Notes: generated by a model from the letters alone, not told the origin. Shown: positions 43,343 to 53,035, counted from the first letter of the stretch. The stretch: DNA of 64,000 bases from Microbacterium sp. oral taxon 186 str. F0373 (GCF_000411455.1 NZ_KE150458.1:248001-312000), one strand, 5' to 3'. Program-made: numbers and translations.

Positions 43343-45201
43343 CAGACCAGCAGTCGACCCATCCGGGTCCCGAGGATAGGGGCGCCGGCGAGCAGATCAA
43401 GGAAGCCGGAGCGCAGATCGCTGGTGGCGCCATCCAAGGGGCGATCCAGGGCGCTGTCGTCGGTGGTGGCGCAGGCGCAGCTGCAGGGGCGGTTAAGGGT
43501 GCCGCCGTGTCCGCGGCGCAAACCCCTGTCGCGCGGAAGCTCATTGTGGGGCTGGTCGTCGCCGTCATGCTGTTCGGCGTTGCGGTCGGTCTCGGCGGTA
43601 TCGGGGCAGCGTCCGCACTCGCCAGCGCAATCGCTGGCACGAGCGATCAGAACACCGAGTACGCGATCAAAGACGACAACATCAGCGGCGATGTTGTGAA
43701 CTCAGCCGAGAAGACTGCGAGCCGATTCAACGTGCCGAAGGAGCTCGTCATCTCGGTGCTCCTCGCAAACGAGGGGTACGACTTCGGTGCTCTCGTCGAC
43801 CGCCTCGACGTTGCTGATCCCCAGCGCGCGTTCCGCGATCTTCGGACCGGCAGCCTCTCGACGAGCACGGAGATGGCAAGGTACATCCCCGATAAGGGAA
43901 CCGGCGCCGACGAAGCGAAGAAGGTGCGAAAGCTCTACGTCGATGCTCTCGCCGCAGGCGGGTTCAGCCAACCTCAGGCTGACTCGATCTACGCCGTGGC
44001 GTTGCAGTGGGCGCTCGGGAACACCCTCGACCCCGACGAGGCAGCATGTCTCGCACCGGCGACCGTAGCCGATGGCGAACAAGTGCAGATCAACGCGTCT
44101 TCTTGGACTGCCGGGCAGGTCGCGAACATGAAGATCGCTATCGGCCTCGCGAAGACGATGTTCCCCGACGACGCGCGCGCGGCCGCAACGATCGCGCTAA
44201 TCACGATCCGCCAAGAGTCCGGGTTCAAGAACTACGCGAACGACGGACTGATGACACCCGACAGGGATCCCAACCCGGGCCCCTTCACCGCATCTGACTA
44301 CGCAGAGCTGAAGTACAGCCTCGAACTGCCCCACGACGCCGTCGGTACGGACCACGCCTCGCTTGGCCTTCTGCAGCAGCAAGCGACGATGGGGTGGGGC
44401 GACTACAAGACGTCCACGTGGGCCTCGGGTGACTACAAGGGCGTCATTGGACGGTTGATGAACCCGTCCTACACGATCGGGAAGTTCCTCACGAAGCTCG
44501 CCGCCATTGACGGCTGGCAGTCAATGGAACCCGGCGCTGTCGCGCAGCGAATCCAGGTCTCCGCATTTCCCGACGCGTACGCCAAGCATCTGAGCCTCGC
44601 CACCGAAATCTGGCGGGTCTATGGCCCGACCAGCCCCGCCCTCGCCGTCCCCGAATCAACAGGCTGGTCCGGAGCGACCTTCAATGATGGCCCCCAGTCT
44701 GCCGGCGCCTGCAAAGGCAGTCCGTTCATCCTCAACGGGAAGTACGCCTGGCCAGTCGAGATGCGCGATGACGGGACTCCCGCCGGGTTCATCACCAGCC
44801 ACTTCGGCACCCGCATACTCAACGGAGTCCCGAACTACCACTCCGGTCTCGACCTCAGCGGCAACGGCTATGGCAGCGACATCTACGCTCTGGCCGATGG
44901 TGTCGTCGTCAAGTCGAACCTCTGGTCCGCAGCGTGCGGCGAGTACATCCAGATCGCACATGCCGACGGAACTGCGACGGGATATCTGCACATGACCGAC
45001 CGTCTCGTAAGCGTCGGCGAGAAGGTTACCGCCGGGCAGCTGATCGCTCACATGGGTGGCGGGCAGCCCGGCGGGTGCACGTTCGGAGCTCACCTGCACC
45101 TGTACGCGTTCGACCAGCAAGGCACACGCATCGACCCCCTGACGTACTTGACTCAGCGCGGGCTTGTGTTCCCCGCCGAACGCGATATCGCCGCCAACTA
45201 G
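43339..45201 (+). CDS. VirB1-like cell-wall hydrolase with C-terminal M23 peptidase domain
   Basis: 620 residues from ATG 43339. A Gly/Ala-rich N-terminus leads to one membrane helix (LIVGLVVAVMLFGVAVGLGG). The middle (about 240-400) has a lysozyme-like fold pattern around RAAATIALITIRQESGFKNY (catalytic Glu in RQESGF) and SLGLLQQQATMGWG. The C-terminal third is an M23 metalloendopeptidase: HSGLDLSGNGYGSD, then GYLHMTDRLVSVGEKVTAGQ and HLHLYAF with the zinc ligands H and HxH. Combined transglycosylase and endopeptidase is the layout used by Gram-positive conjugation systems to open peptidoglycan. Confidence 0.85.
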   Translation: MTDQQSTHPGPEDRGAGEQIKEAGAQIAGGAIQGAIQGAVVGGGAGAAAGAVKGAAVSAAQTPVARKLIVGLVVAVMLFGVAVGLGGIGAASALASAIAGTSDQNTEYAIKDDNISGDVVNSAEKTASRFNVPKELVISVLLANEGYDFGALVDRLDVADPQRAFRDLRTGSLSTSTEMARYIPDKGTGADEAKKVRKLYVDALAAGGFSQPQADSIYAVALQWALGNTLDPDEAACLAPATVADGEQVQINASSWTAGQVANMKIAIGLAKTMFPDDARAAATIALITIRQESGFKNYANDGLMTPDRDPNPGPFTASDYAELKYSLELPHDAVGTDHASLGLLQQQATMGWGDYKTSTWASGDYKGVIGRLMNPSYTIGKFLTKLAAIDGWQSMEPGAVAQRIQVSAFPDAYAKHLSLATEIWRVYGPTSPALAVPESTGWSGATFNDGPQSAGACKGSPFILNGKYAWPVEMRDDGTPAGFITSHFGTRILNGVPNYHSGLDLSGNGYGSDIYALADGVVVKSNLWSAACGEYIQIAHADGTATGYLHMTDRLVSVGEKVTAGQLIAHMGGGQPGGCTFGAHLHLYAFDQQGTRIDPLTYLTQRGLVFPAERDIAAN

Positions 45202-45210
45202 GAGACCGAC

Positions 45211-46113
45211 ATGAACGGGAAGACCATCGCGATCGTTGCCACTGCTGGCGTACTTATCGTGGGTGGCGTGCTCATCTGGTTGGCGGTCACCGGAGGGAAA
45301 AGCGACGCTGGAGATGCCGCTTCACCCGCGCCGAGAGCCACGTTCGCGGACCGCTCCGAGAACATCGTCCCCGTCGACCGGGTCGGGCAAGCGGCTGACG
45401 GCGGGGTTTTCGATCCGCTCACCATTCCCGCAGGACTCACCTCAGGTGTTGGCGCAGACATCCCGGAAGACCAGCTGACTCAACCTGGTACGGATCTCGG
45501 CGTCGGCGACCTGATCGTCACGAATCTCTACCAGTCGGACGCATCTGCCAACCCATACGTACTGCTCGTGATCGACGGTGTAACCGAACCGCTGAAAGAC
45601 TCCGAGCGTTCATCTGCGTTCGCGAGCACAGGCGTGCCCGACGATGGAGTCCGCATCGTTCAGAAGGTCACCCTCCGACTTCGGCAGATCGCCGGCAGTG
45701 GCGATATGGCTGGGTGGCATCTGGCCAAGTCCGTCATGCCCCTCAACCTGCAGCTGGAGTCGATGACGGTCCTCGACATCTCCAACGCGACCTGCGGTGC
45801 CTCCAAGACCCCTCTGGCAGGCCATGACGGCACGACCAACGACACGGTTCAGGCTTGCTTCTTCGTGTTCGGCAGCGTCAACACCCCTGCATCTCCCATC
45901 AGCAGCCTGGCCATCTCCGTGCGCATGTCCGGGAAGACGCAGCAGCTCTACATTCAGTCGAATGCTGGCCAGGATCTCAGCGTCGGCAACGCTCACGAAG
46001 CCGACCACGATCACGAGTGGTGGCAGACGGACCCGGTGACCGGCCTACCGATCGTCGATCCTCAGACCGGCAAGGTCGTGCCGAAGGAAGGGCACGAGGC
46101 TCACGAGCACTGA
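45211..46113 (+). CDS. One-TM extracytoplasmic protein with His-rich tail
   Basis: 300 residues. N-terminal membrane helix (IAIVATAGVLIVGGVLIWLAV), then an outside domain, largely beta (YVLLVIDGVTEPLKD, VLDISNATCGASKTPL). The C-terminus is rich in His/Glu/Asp (AHEADHDHEWW, HEAHEH) and may bind metal. It starts 9 bases after the VirB1-like gene with a GGAGA site, so it is co-expressed. It could be a T4SS accessory of VirB8 topology, but no family match is evident. Confidence 0.65.
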   Translation: MNGKTIAIVATAGVLIVGGVLIWLAVTGGKSDAGDAASPAPRATFADRSENIVPVDRVGQAADGGVFDPLTIPAGLTSGVGADIPEDQLTQPGTDLGVGDLIVTNLYQSDASANPYVLLVIDGVTEPLKDSERSSAFASTGVPDDGVRIVQKVTLRLRQIAGSGDMAGWHLAKSVMPLNLQLESMTVLDISNATCGASKTPLAGHDGTTNDTVQACFFVFGSVNTPASPISSLAISVRMSGKTQQLYIQSNAGQDLSVGNAHEADHDHEWWQTDPVTGLPIVDPQTGKVVPKEGHEAHEH

Positions 46114-46122
46114 GCGTTGGCC

Positions 46123-46135
46123 GCCGTGCATGTGG
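46123..46135 (+). promoter_or_regulatory. Start-associated motif, variant B
   Basis: GCCGTGCATGTGG, 5 bases before the ATG at 46141. Confidence 0.6.
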
Positions 46136-46140
46136 TGGGT

Positions 46141-46542
46141 ATGGCACGCGCAGCGACTCCGAAGGTCAAGCCCCCGAGGGTGATCGTCCACGCCCCGAAC
46201 GTACCCGAGGTCGTCCAGGCGGCGCAGATCGCGCTCATTGCGATGAAGGCCGCGAAGGTCCACACGTGGGCGGAGTTCGTCGACAAGCCCGACAGCCAAC
46301 TCCGAGCGCTGGTGAGCCTGACAGCCGACCAACAGGGAATCCTCGAGGACAACCGGCACGTGCTTCCGTACCTGCAGGTCACTCCGTTGGTGACCGTTGC
46401 GGCGTGCGGTACTTGCGGTCGATACGGACTCGTCAGCAGCGCTGCGGTCCCCGCCAAGTGCGGCTTCACGCTCCGGTGCGACGGGGCGGTGGCGAAGGCC
46501 TCCGTCCAGGACTACCGGCCGCGGCCGGCGAAGGTCGGGTAG
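46141..46542 (+). CDS. Small zinc-ribbon-like protein, unknown
   Basis: 133 residues. A helical middle (VPEVVQAAQIALIAMKAAKV) and a C-terminal cysteine cluster CGTCGRYGLVSSA ... CGFTLRC that could bind one zinc. No catalytic motif. The start is placed at the ATG directly after the motif; a longer frame upstream overlaps the motif itself. Confidence 0.65.
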   Translation: MARAATPKVKPPRVIVHAPNVPEVVQAAQIALIAMKAAKVHTWAEFVDKPDSQLRALVSLTADQQGILEDNRHVLPYLQVTPLVTVAACGTCGRYGLVSSAAVPAKCGFTLRCDGAVAKASVQDYRPRPAKVG

Positions 46543-46563
46543 CGCAAGCGATCCAGCGTCGGT

Positions 46564-46576
46564 GCCGTGCATGTGG
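46564..46576 (+). promoter_or_regulatory. Start-associated motif, variant B
   Basis: GCCGTGCATGTGG, 5 bases before the ATG at 46582. The 17 bases up to the ATG (with TGGGT) are identical to those at 46123. Confidence 0.6.
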
Positions 46577-47444
46577 TGGGTATGAAGTTCATCGGGAAGC
46601 TCCTCGTCGCTGCGGTTGTGATCGGCGGCGCCTGCATGTGGGTGATGTACAACGGTCACTGGAACGCAGTCATCTCCTTCACCTCGGCAGTGTTCGGCCA
46701 AGACGCGGCCGACGGCGTTGATGGGTTCGGGAATCTCTCGAAGGACGTCGGGGATGACGTCATCGACTACGGCAGCAAGCTCGCCGAGCAGATCAAGAAC
46801 GGTGAGACCCCCACCCCGAACTGGGCATCTGTCGGGGAGGCCCTCAAAGGGCTTCCAGCCGTGACGGGCGAGCGACGACCGAACTACCAACGTGAAGCCT
46901 TCGGGAACGGGTGGCTGGACACCGATGGGAACGGTTGCGACACCCGCAACGACATCCTCGCGCGGGATCTCACGGACACCAAGGTCGACACCGACAGCTG
47001 CACGGTACTCAGCGGCACACTCGCAGATCCATACACAGCGTCCACCATCCAGTTCACCCGCGGCGCAGCAACCAGCTCGAAGGTGCAGATCGACCACATC
47101 GTGCCCCTCGCGCTCGCCTGGGGTGAAGGTGCATGGAAGTGGACGAGCGCGCAGCGCGAGCAGTTCGCGAACGACCCGATGAACCTCCTCGCCGTCGATG
47201 GACCCACCAACTCTGCCAAGAGCGACAAGCCGATCAGCACGTGGTTGCCCCCATCGAAGACCTACCACTGCACTTACGTTGCGCTGTATGTCGCCGTGCA
47301 CGACAAGTTGACGGCGCTCACTGAAACTCCCCAGTTCTGCTCATCGAAATTCCCCACCCTGGGTCGCTCCGCCGCGTGAGGCGGGCCTCCCTCGATGCTG
47401 GTGGTCTCTGACCACGCACCAGCTCGAGAGAGGCCCTGTTCTTC

Positions 47445-48773
47445 ATGCTTTCAGAGGAGGACGACGTGGATATCCACGCGCTCAGACGGCAGGGGATGAC
47501 GATCAGTGAGATCGCCCGCCGCACCGACCATGACCGCAAGACGATCCGGGCCTACCTGAAGGGTGACCGCGTCCCCGGTCGGCGTGAACGCGCCGCGCCG
47601 GACTCGTTCGACGCGTTCGTCGACTACGCCGTTGCACGGCTGATCGAGGACCCGCACTTGTGGGCGATGACGCTGATGGATGAGCTGCGCCCGCTCGGCT
47701 ATGAGGGCTCGTATCCGACGCTGACGCGGCAGATCCGTGACCGTGGGCTGCGGCCGGCGTGCACGGCCTGCGCGCATGTCACGAAGCGGCCGAACGCGAT
47801 CATCGAGCATCCGCCCGGCGAGGAGACCCAGTTCGACTGGGTCGAGCTGCCCGACCCGCCCGCGTCGTGGGGGTTCGGTCACAAGAAGGCATACGCACTG
47901 GTCGGCTCGCTTGCCCACTCGGGGGTCTGGCGGGGCGTGCTGTCTTCGTCGACGGATCTACCGCATCTGCTGGTCGCGATGAGCACCCTGCTCGGGCTGC
48001 TGGGCGGGCTGACCCGCGACTGGCGGTTCGACCGGATGACCACGGTCCTCAAACAGGGCACCAGTGATCTGACGCCGATGTTCGCCGCGTTCGCTAAGCA
48101 TCACGCCGTCACGGTGATCGCGTGCCGGCCCCGCAGCGGGAACCGGAAGGGGGTGGTCGAGAAGAACAACCACACCGCCGCGCAGCGCTGGTGGCGGACC
48201 GTCCCCGACGAGCTGACTCTGGAGCAGGCGCAGGCCAGTTTCGAAGCGTTCGCCAGGGGGCAGGACGATCGGCCACGCCAGACTGAGACGGGCAAGACGA
48301 CCGCGAAGGCGATGCTCGCGGCGGAGCGACTGCGACCGCTGCCGCCGACTGTGTTCCCCGTGGTGGTGACCGAGGAGCGCACCGCGACCAGGCAGGCGTT
48401 GATCGACTGGCGCGGGAACCGGTACTCGGTGCCACCGGAGCTGGCCGCGACGAAAGTCATCGTCCAGCAGCGGCTCGGCGCCGACATCATCGACATCGCC
48501 ACCGTCACCGGCGCGGTCGTCGCCCGGCACCGGGTCGCCGAGCCCGGGCTGGGCGTCACGACCCGCGACACCGGACACGTCACCGCCCTCGAAGCGATCG
48601 CGATGGCATCCGCGCCACCCGGACGCCCGCACCGCCGCAAGGAACGCATCCCACCCGGGACCGCCGCGCTCCGCGCCGCCGCCGCCCTGACCGGCACCAC
48701 CGAACCCACCACGACCGTGATCAGCCTGGCCGCCTACGAGCAGGCCGCGAAGAACAGGAACACCCTCTCATGA
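47445..48773 (+). CDS. istA: IstA transposase of IS21 copy 1
   Basis: 442 residues. N-terminal HTH (VDIHALRRQGMTISEIARRT), then the DDE core: first Asp in ETQFDWVELPDPP, second in WRFDRMTTVL, Glu in RSGNRKGVVEKNNH, followed by the beta-barrel domain (WRGNRYSVPPEL). A hairpin (GCTGGTG ... CACCAGC) lies in the leader. Its TGA overlaps the istB ATG. Start at 47445; an internal GTG (VDIHAL) is also possible. Confidence 0.92.
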   Translation: MLSEEDDVDIHALRRQGMTISEIARRTDHDRKTIRAYLKGDRVPGRRERAAPDSFDAFVDYAVARLIEDPHLWAMTLMDELRPLGYEGSYPTLTRQIRDRGLRPACTACAHVTKRPNAIIEHPPGEETQFDWVELPDPPASWGFGHKKAYALVGSLAHSGVWRGVLSSSTDLPHLLVAMSTLLGLLGGLTRDWRFDRMTTVLKQGTSDLTPMFAAFAKHHAVTVIACRPRSGNRKGVVEKNNHTAAQRWWRTVPDELTLEQAQASFEAFARGQDDRPRQTETGKTTAKAMLAAERLRPLPPTVFPVVVTEERTATRQALIDWRGNRYSVPPELAATKVIVQQRLGADIIDIATVTGAVVARHRVAEPGLGVTTRDTGHVTALEAIAMASAPPGRPHRRKERIPPGTAALRAAAALTGTTEPTTTVISLAAYEQAAKNRNTLS

Positions 48774-49585
48774 CCACCACGACTTCCACGACGACGACCG
48801 CAGCGAGCGTCTACCAGCAGCTGCGGACCCACCTCACCGACCTGAAACTCACCGACGCCGCCGACGCCCTCCCGAAAGTCCTCGACCAGGCACAAGCCGA
48901 GGGCTGGACCCTCACCCACGCCCTCGAGCACTTGCTGCGCATCGAGGTGACCGCGACCGACGCGCGCCGCCTGACTGGCCGGTTCCGGTTCGCGAACCTC
49001 CCCACCGGCGCCACCCTAGACGACTTCGACATAGATTCCGCCAGCGGCATAGACCGGTCACTGCTGCAAGAACTCGGCACCTGCCGCTACATCGACACCG
49101 CCACCAACGTGCTCCTGATCGGACCTCCCGGAGTCGGCAAAACCCACATCGCGACCGGACTCGGCCACGCCGCCGTCACCGCCGGCTACCGGGTCTACTT
49201 CACCTCCGCCGCCGACCTCGCCGCCCGCTGCCACCGCGCCGCGATCGAAGGAAAATGGTCGACCATGATGCGGTTCTTCGCCGGACCCACCCTCCTCATC
49301 ATTGACGAACTGGGCTACCTGCCACTGCCCGGCGAAGCCGCCTCCGCACTGTTCCAGGTCATCAACCAGCGCTACTTGAAGACATCGATCGTGATCACCA
49401 CGAACCGGCCCGTCGGAGCATGGGGAGAGATCCTCGGAGACACCACCGTCGCCGCCGCGATGCTCGACCGGCTCCTGCACCGATCCGTCGTGATCACCCT
49501 CGACGGCGCCTCCTACCGGCTCCGCCACCACCACGCCGCCGCAGACGAACTCCGCCGCGTCACCACCGGCACAAACCTGCGCTAA
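48770..49585 (+). CDS. istB: IstB ATPase of IS21 copy 1
   Basis: 271 residues, DnaA/DnaC-like AAA+ protein. Walker A LLIGPPGVGKTHIA (about 118-131), Walker B LLIIDELGYLPL (about 177-188), sensor ITTNRPVGAWGE. It forms the oligomer on target DNA that activates IstA. Complete. Confidence 0.93.
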   Translation: MTTTTSTTTTAASVYQQLRTHLTDLKLTDAADALPKVLDQAQAEGWTLTHALEHLLRIEVTATDARRLTGRFRFANLPTGATLDDFDIDSASGIDRSLLQELGTCRYIDTATNVLLIGPPGVGKTHIATGLGHAAVTAGYRVYFTSAADLAARCHRAAIEGKWSTMMRFFAGPTLLIIDELGYLPLPGEAASALFQVINQRYLKTSIVITTNRPVGAWGEILGDTTVAAAMLDRLLHRSVVITLDGASYRLRHHHAAADELRRVTTGTNLR

Positions 49586-49727
49586 CCTAACCCCGCGACC
49601 TGGGGAACTTCGATGAGCAACTCTGGGGAGATTCGCTGAGCGCCGTCAAAGTACAAGCTCGCCATGAGCAGCTCCGACAGTGCGGCGGCCGCCAAGCTGG
49701 TCAGTGCCTGCGGCTGATCAGGCCAGG

Positions 49728-49740
49728 GCCGTGCATGTGG
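49728..49740 (+). promoter_or_regulatory. Start-associated motif, variant B
   Basis: GCCGTGCATGTGG, 5 bases before the ATG at 49746, and 11 bases after the original stop of the interrupted nuclease gene. Confidence 0.6.
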
Positions 49741-49745
49741 GGAGC

Positions 49746-51926
49746 ATGAGCTTCCCAGCGGTCCTCGGCCAGCCGATCACGGCCCCCACGAGAACTGGGT
49801 TCGCCAAGCTCGTCGGGACAATCCGTGAGCCGGCACTCGAAGTACATATCCACTCGAAGCTGCCGCATCCCACCATCCCTCGCACGAGCATGCTCGAGTG
49901 GGTCAAGTCACTCGGCAACGCACGGTGGGATCCTCACGAACGGGCCTGGACGATCAGCGGGCTCAACAGCCATGAGCCTTCGATGGTGCTCGCCCAGGCG
50001 GGCATCGATCTGGATTGGGATGACCGCCCCGAGGAGTTCGCCGACGTCCGTTCGGTCGACGAGCTTGCCTGGCCGATCGCGAAGCTCTCCGACAACGGCC
50101 GAACGGTCCTCGTCCGGGCCCGTCTGGCTGGATACGACCACGCGAAGGAACTGCTCGGGCTGGGCGCCATCTGGGACAAGGACCGGCGCTTCTTCCGCAC
50201 CCCAGTATCTGACGTTCTCGTCCTCGATGGCGCACAGCTGATCGTCCGCCCTGGCGTGCACTGGCCACAGAGTGCGATCGATGCGGCGTGGGCCGCGCAC
50301 GCGCATGTGACGGTTGACCCCGACCTCGCACCACTCACGAAGCGCCTCGGCTCTGCGCTCAGTGTCGACCAGTTCACCGACGACGAACTCCACATTCTCC
50401 AGTCGCGACTTGGCAGGCTGCCCGCCGATGGGCGTGAGCCGTTCCCGTACCAGAAGGTCGGCGCACTCGCGGTCGCCGCGGGACGCGCATGTCTGTTCGA
50501 CGAACCTGGCGTCGGAAAGTCGGCCGGCGCGCTTCTAGCCGCCAGGGTGCTTGGCGCGCAGCGGACAGTCATCGTCGTACCTCCCCTCCTCACCACGAAC
50601 TGGCGTCGGGAGATCGCGCACGCCGCTCTCTGCCCCGACGACCACGTCGTCACGTTCAAGCCGGGCCGGAAGGAGCCCGAACTACCCCCATCTGGTGCAG
50701 TCATCATCGCTGACAGCCTGCTCGCCTCACGACCCGCCGTACTCCAGCGGCTTATTGCGTGGCAAGCGGACGTCATGATCTTCGACGAAGCGCACCGAGC
50801 GAAGACGATCGGGTCCGCTCGCGGCGACGCCGTACTCGACCTTGGCGCGTCTGTGAAATATGCCCCGTTCGCCCTCACCGGCACGCCGATCTTCGCCTCT
50901 CCGCACGAGCTCGTCACCCTTCTCGAACTCACAAGGATGATGGCGCCGGTGTTCGGCGGCCGTCACCAGTTCCTCGCCGACTTCTGCGTTCAAGACCAGT
51001 TCGGCGGCTGGAAACCGCGGAAGAGTGCGCTCGACCGGCTGCACGCCACTCTCGTGGATCAGGTGTGGGTTCGACGTCGCAAGCGCGACGTGCTCCCGCA
51101 GCTGCCGAAGAAGATGCGCGCCGCGATGATGCTCGAAGTGCCACTCAAGGACTACCGCGAGACGCACAAGGAGGTCATTTCGAAGGTCCTCGGCTACCTG
51201 ACCTGGTTCGAGGACCAGAACGGCCGTGAGCCGACCAGTGGCGAGCTGAACGAGTGGGTTCGCTTCTCCTCATTCACCCTGATCAGCCAACTACGTCAGG
51301 CGGCAGGCCTGGCAAAGATCCCGCTTGCTGCCGAGCTCATCGAGAACCACGTCCGCGAGACCGGCTGGGAGACCGATGAGAACGGGCGCCGAGTGTTCAA
51401 CCGGCCGCTGCTGGTGTGGGTGCATCACAAGAGCGTCGCGGATGCGCTGTACCAAGCTGTCCCGACTTCCATCGGGGAGACGGGAGTGATTGCGGGCTTC
51501 ACCTCCGACCGCGAACGCGACAGGCTCGTCGATGAGTTCGAAGCGGGATTGATCCCCGTCATGCTCTGCTCGATCACCAAGGCCGGCGTCGGCTTGACCC
51601 TTGTGCGCAGTTCCGACGCGATCTTCGCTGAGACGGACTGGACTCCCGCGCTGATCAAGCAAGCAGAAGACCGCCAGCATCGCCCGGGCGCGACAGGGGA
51701 GTCCGTTCAGTACACGACGCTCATCGCGGTCGGCACGCTCGACGAGACGATTCAGAACGTCCTGGGCCGGAAGGTCGAAGTGCTCGAGAAGGGCATCGGC
51801 GACACGGACGACTCTGTCGCAGTCCTCGCCGGCGACGATGCTCGTGGGCTGCAGGACATCGTTGACGCGGTCGTGCAGGAGGCGCTCACGATTCGCAGCA
51901 GGGAGAGGCGCTCCGCCCGCAGCTGA
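49746..51926 (+). CDS. Snf2-type DEAH helicase/translocase
   Basis: 726 residues. The first about 230 residues contain HARP-like or DNA-annealing-type elements (NARWDPHERAWTISGLNSHE, AIWDKDRRFFRTP). The SF2 core follows: Walker A FDEPGVGKSAG (about 250-260), DEAH in VMIFDEAHRAKT (about 342-353), motif III FALTGTPIF, and late motifs MLCSITKAGVGLTL and AEDRQHRPGATGESVQ (motif VI, with Arg finger). This is the layout of SMARCAL1/RapA-like translocases. Likely role: DNA remodelling in replication or repair of the element. The start is set by the motif. Confidence 0.88.
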   Translation: MSFPAVLGQPITAPTRTGFAKLVGTIREPALEVHIHSKLPHPTIPRTSMLEWVKSLGNARWDPHERAWTISGLNSHEPSMVLAQAGIDLDWDDRPEEFADVRSVDELAWPIAKLSDNGRTVLVRARLAGYDHAKELLGLGAIWDKDRRFFRTPVSDVLVLDGAQLIVRPGVHWPQSAIDAAWAAHAHVTVDPDLAPLTKRLGSALSVDQFTDDELHILQSRLGRLPADGREPFPYQKVGALAVAAGRACLFDEPGVGKSAGALLAARVLGAQRTVIVVPPLLTTNWRREIAHAALCPDDHVVTFKPGRKEPELPPSGAVIIADSLLASRPAVLQRLIAWQADVMIFDEAHRAKTIGSARGDAVLDLGASVKYAPFALTGTPIFASPHELVTLLELTRMMAPVFGGRHQFLADFCVQDQFGGWKPRKSALDRLHATLVDQVWVRRRKRDVLPQLPKKMRAAMMLEVPLKDYRETHKEVISKVLGYLTWFEDQNGREPTSGELNEWVRFSSFTLISQLRQAAGLAKIPLAAELIENHVRETGWETDENGRRVFNRPLLVWVHHKSVADALYQAVPTSIGETGVIAGFTSDRERDRLVDEFEAGLIPVMLCSITKAGVGLTLVRSSDAIFAETDWTPALIKQAEDRQHRPGATGESVQYTTLIAVGTLDETIQNVLGRKVEVLEKGIGDTDDSVAVLAGDDARGLQDIVDAVVQEALTIRSRERRSARS

Positions 51927-51984
51927 TCGCTGATCACACACTCCTCAATTTCGTTACCTGGCCGTTATAAACGCCCGTGTCCGC

Positions 51985-51999
51985 GCCGTGCGTATGTGG
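51985..51999 (+). promoter_or_regulatory. Start-associated motif, variant C, before a tag gene
   Basis: GCCGTGCGTATGTGG, 2 bases before the ATG at 52002. An AT-rich stretch (CGTTATAAAC, 51963-51972) lies 13 bases upstream. Confidence 0.55.
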
Positions 52000-52001
52000 G
52001 C

Positions 52002-53033
52002 ATGAACACTCACATCGACTCCCTCGGCCACGCCCGCCACTCGGCTGGAACCACCGGAGGACGCGGCGGCCAGTTCGCCACCAAGACCAATGACGCACCC
52101 GCCAGCTCCCTGGCGGACGAGCCCACGACCCTCGCACCGAAGCGCTCCAGTGAGCTGACCGCCGAAGCGATCCGCGAGAGCCAGCAGATCCTGACTCGAA
52201 CAGCCGCACAGATCACAACCTCCTTCCGCATCGACCCGACCAACGCGCAGGACATCGTCCAGGACGCCTGGGTTCACCTACTCGAGCGTGACAGCCGGCA
52301 CGGCGACATCGCCGAACGTGCGAGTGAGCGGGCATTCCTGAACCTCACGGCTCGCAAGTTCGGCAACAACTACGGCAACGACGCACGCTTCGGCCTCCGC
52401 AGCGAAGACTTCCGCGCGCGCCGCGAGCTCCGCGCCCTCGCCGAGAAGTTCCGCGAAGAGCAGGGGCGGAAGATGACGCCCGACGAGTACGCCGCCGCAG
52501 CGCACGAGGTCCGCATGTCGTACAAGCCGGGGCAGCGCCCGAAGCCCGACTTCTACAAGGAGATCAGCCAGCTCTCCCTCGACGTCACCATCTCCGATGA
52601 CGGCAGCACCACTCTCGGCGACACCCCCTCGGAGGCGGAGTCCGCGGACTACGACGACCAGGAGCACGCAGCAGCGGTCGCCCTCCATGGTCTGGAGAAC
52701 AACGGACAGAGCAAGGAGTCGATCCGCGACGACATCTGGCGAATCATGTCGCTGCGAACCGAGGACGCGCCGCAGCCGGTCGCCGGTTCACTGACGGAGC
52801 CGCAGGTCGCCACCTACCGGCGCATCGTCACTCGGGCGGGCGGGGCCCACAAGGTCGCCCTCGACTGGCTCGACGGTGCGCTCGATGCGGACAGCCCCGA
52901 AGCGGTGGCATTGTTCGCGCCCTTCGGCGCCCTGGACAGGAGCCAGTGCGCTCGTGTCGTGGATGTCCTCGACGCCACTCCCAAGTACGCCGACCGACTG
53001 TGGGCCTCCGGTTTGGCTTCGGCCGCCCGATGA
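52002..53033 (+). CDS. N-terminal-tag protein fused to a sigma-factor-like domain
   Basis: 343 residues. The tag (about 9-37) is RGGQFATKTNDAP and Leu. After a short linker, ITTSFRIDPTNAQDIVQDAW and VHLLERDS (about 71-98) carry the D-A/I-x-D-I-V-Q-D-x-W signature of sigma-70 region 2 (ECF style). EEQGRKMTPDEYAAAAHEVR (about 152-171) resembles region 3. The acidic middle and the C-terminal helical part (about 250-340) could hold a region 4-like domain (YRRIVTRAGGAHKVALDWLD) but are not clear. It is the only tag protein whose body is recognisably tied to transcription. Confidence 0.6.
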   Translation: MNTHIDSLGHARHSAGTTGGRGGQFATKTNDAPASSLADEPTTLAPKRSSELTAEAIRESQQILTRTAAQITTSFRIDPTNAQDIVQDAWVHLLERDSRHGDIAERASERAFLNLTARKFGNNYGNDARFGLRSEDFRARRELRALAEKFREEQGRKMTPDEYAAAAHEVRMSYKPGQRPKPDFYKEISQLSLDVTISDDGSTTLGDTPSEAESADYDDQEHAAAVALHGLENNGQSKESIRDDIWRIMSLRTEDAPQPVAGSLTEPQVATYRRIVTRAGGAHKVALDWLDGALDADSPEAVALFAPFGALDRSQCARVVDVLDATPKYADRLWASGLASAAR

Positions 53034-53035
53034 GT

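Larger units (their letters stand above)
47309..49648. mobile_element. IS21-family insertion sequence, copy 1 (2340 bp)
   Basis: Terminal repeats TGACGGCGCTCA (47309-47320) and TGAGCGCCGTCA (49637-49648) are perfect 12-bp inverted repeats, with longer internal repeat pairs around GCTCATCGAA near both ends. AAGT (47305-47308 and 49649-49652) is the 4-bp target duplication. It carries istA and istB overlapping by ATGA. It has exactly the same length as the second copy at 60709 but has diverged in sequence. Confidence 0.93.
46582..49716 (+). pseudogene. Secreted HNH nuclease (GmrSD/DUF1524-like), split near its C-terminus by an IS21-type element
   Basis: An N-terminal signal/anchor helix (LLVAAVVIGGACMWVMY) is followed by a nuclease domain with GWLDTDGNGCDTRNDIL, VQIDHIVPLALAWGEGAW and FANDPMNLLAVDGPTNSAKS, the pattern of secreted actinobacterial HNH nucleases. 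The IS at 47309-49648 interrupts codon 243. Excising it with one AAGT copy restores DKYKLAMSSSDSAAAAKLVS and a stop at 49714-49716. The broken gene reads on into the IS to a stop at 47379 and replaces the last about 25 residues by 23 foreign ones. The catalytic core is intact, so partial activity is possible. Confidence 0.8.
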
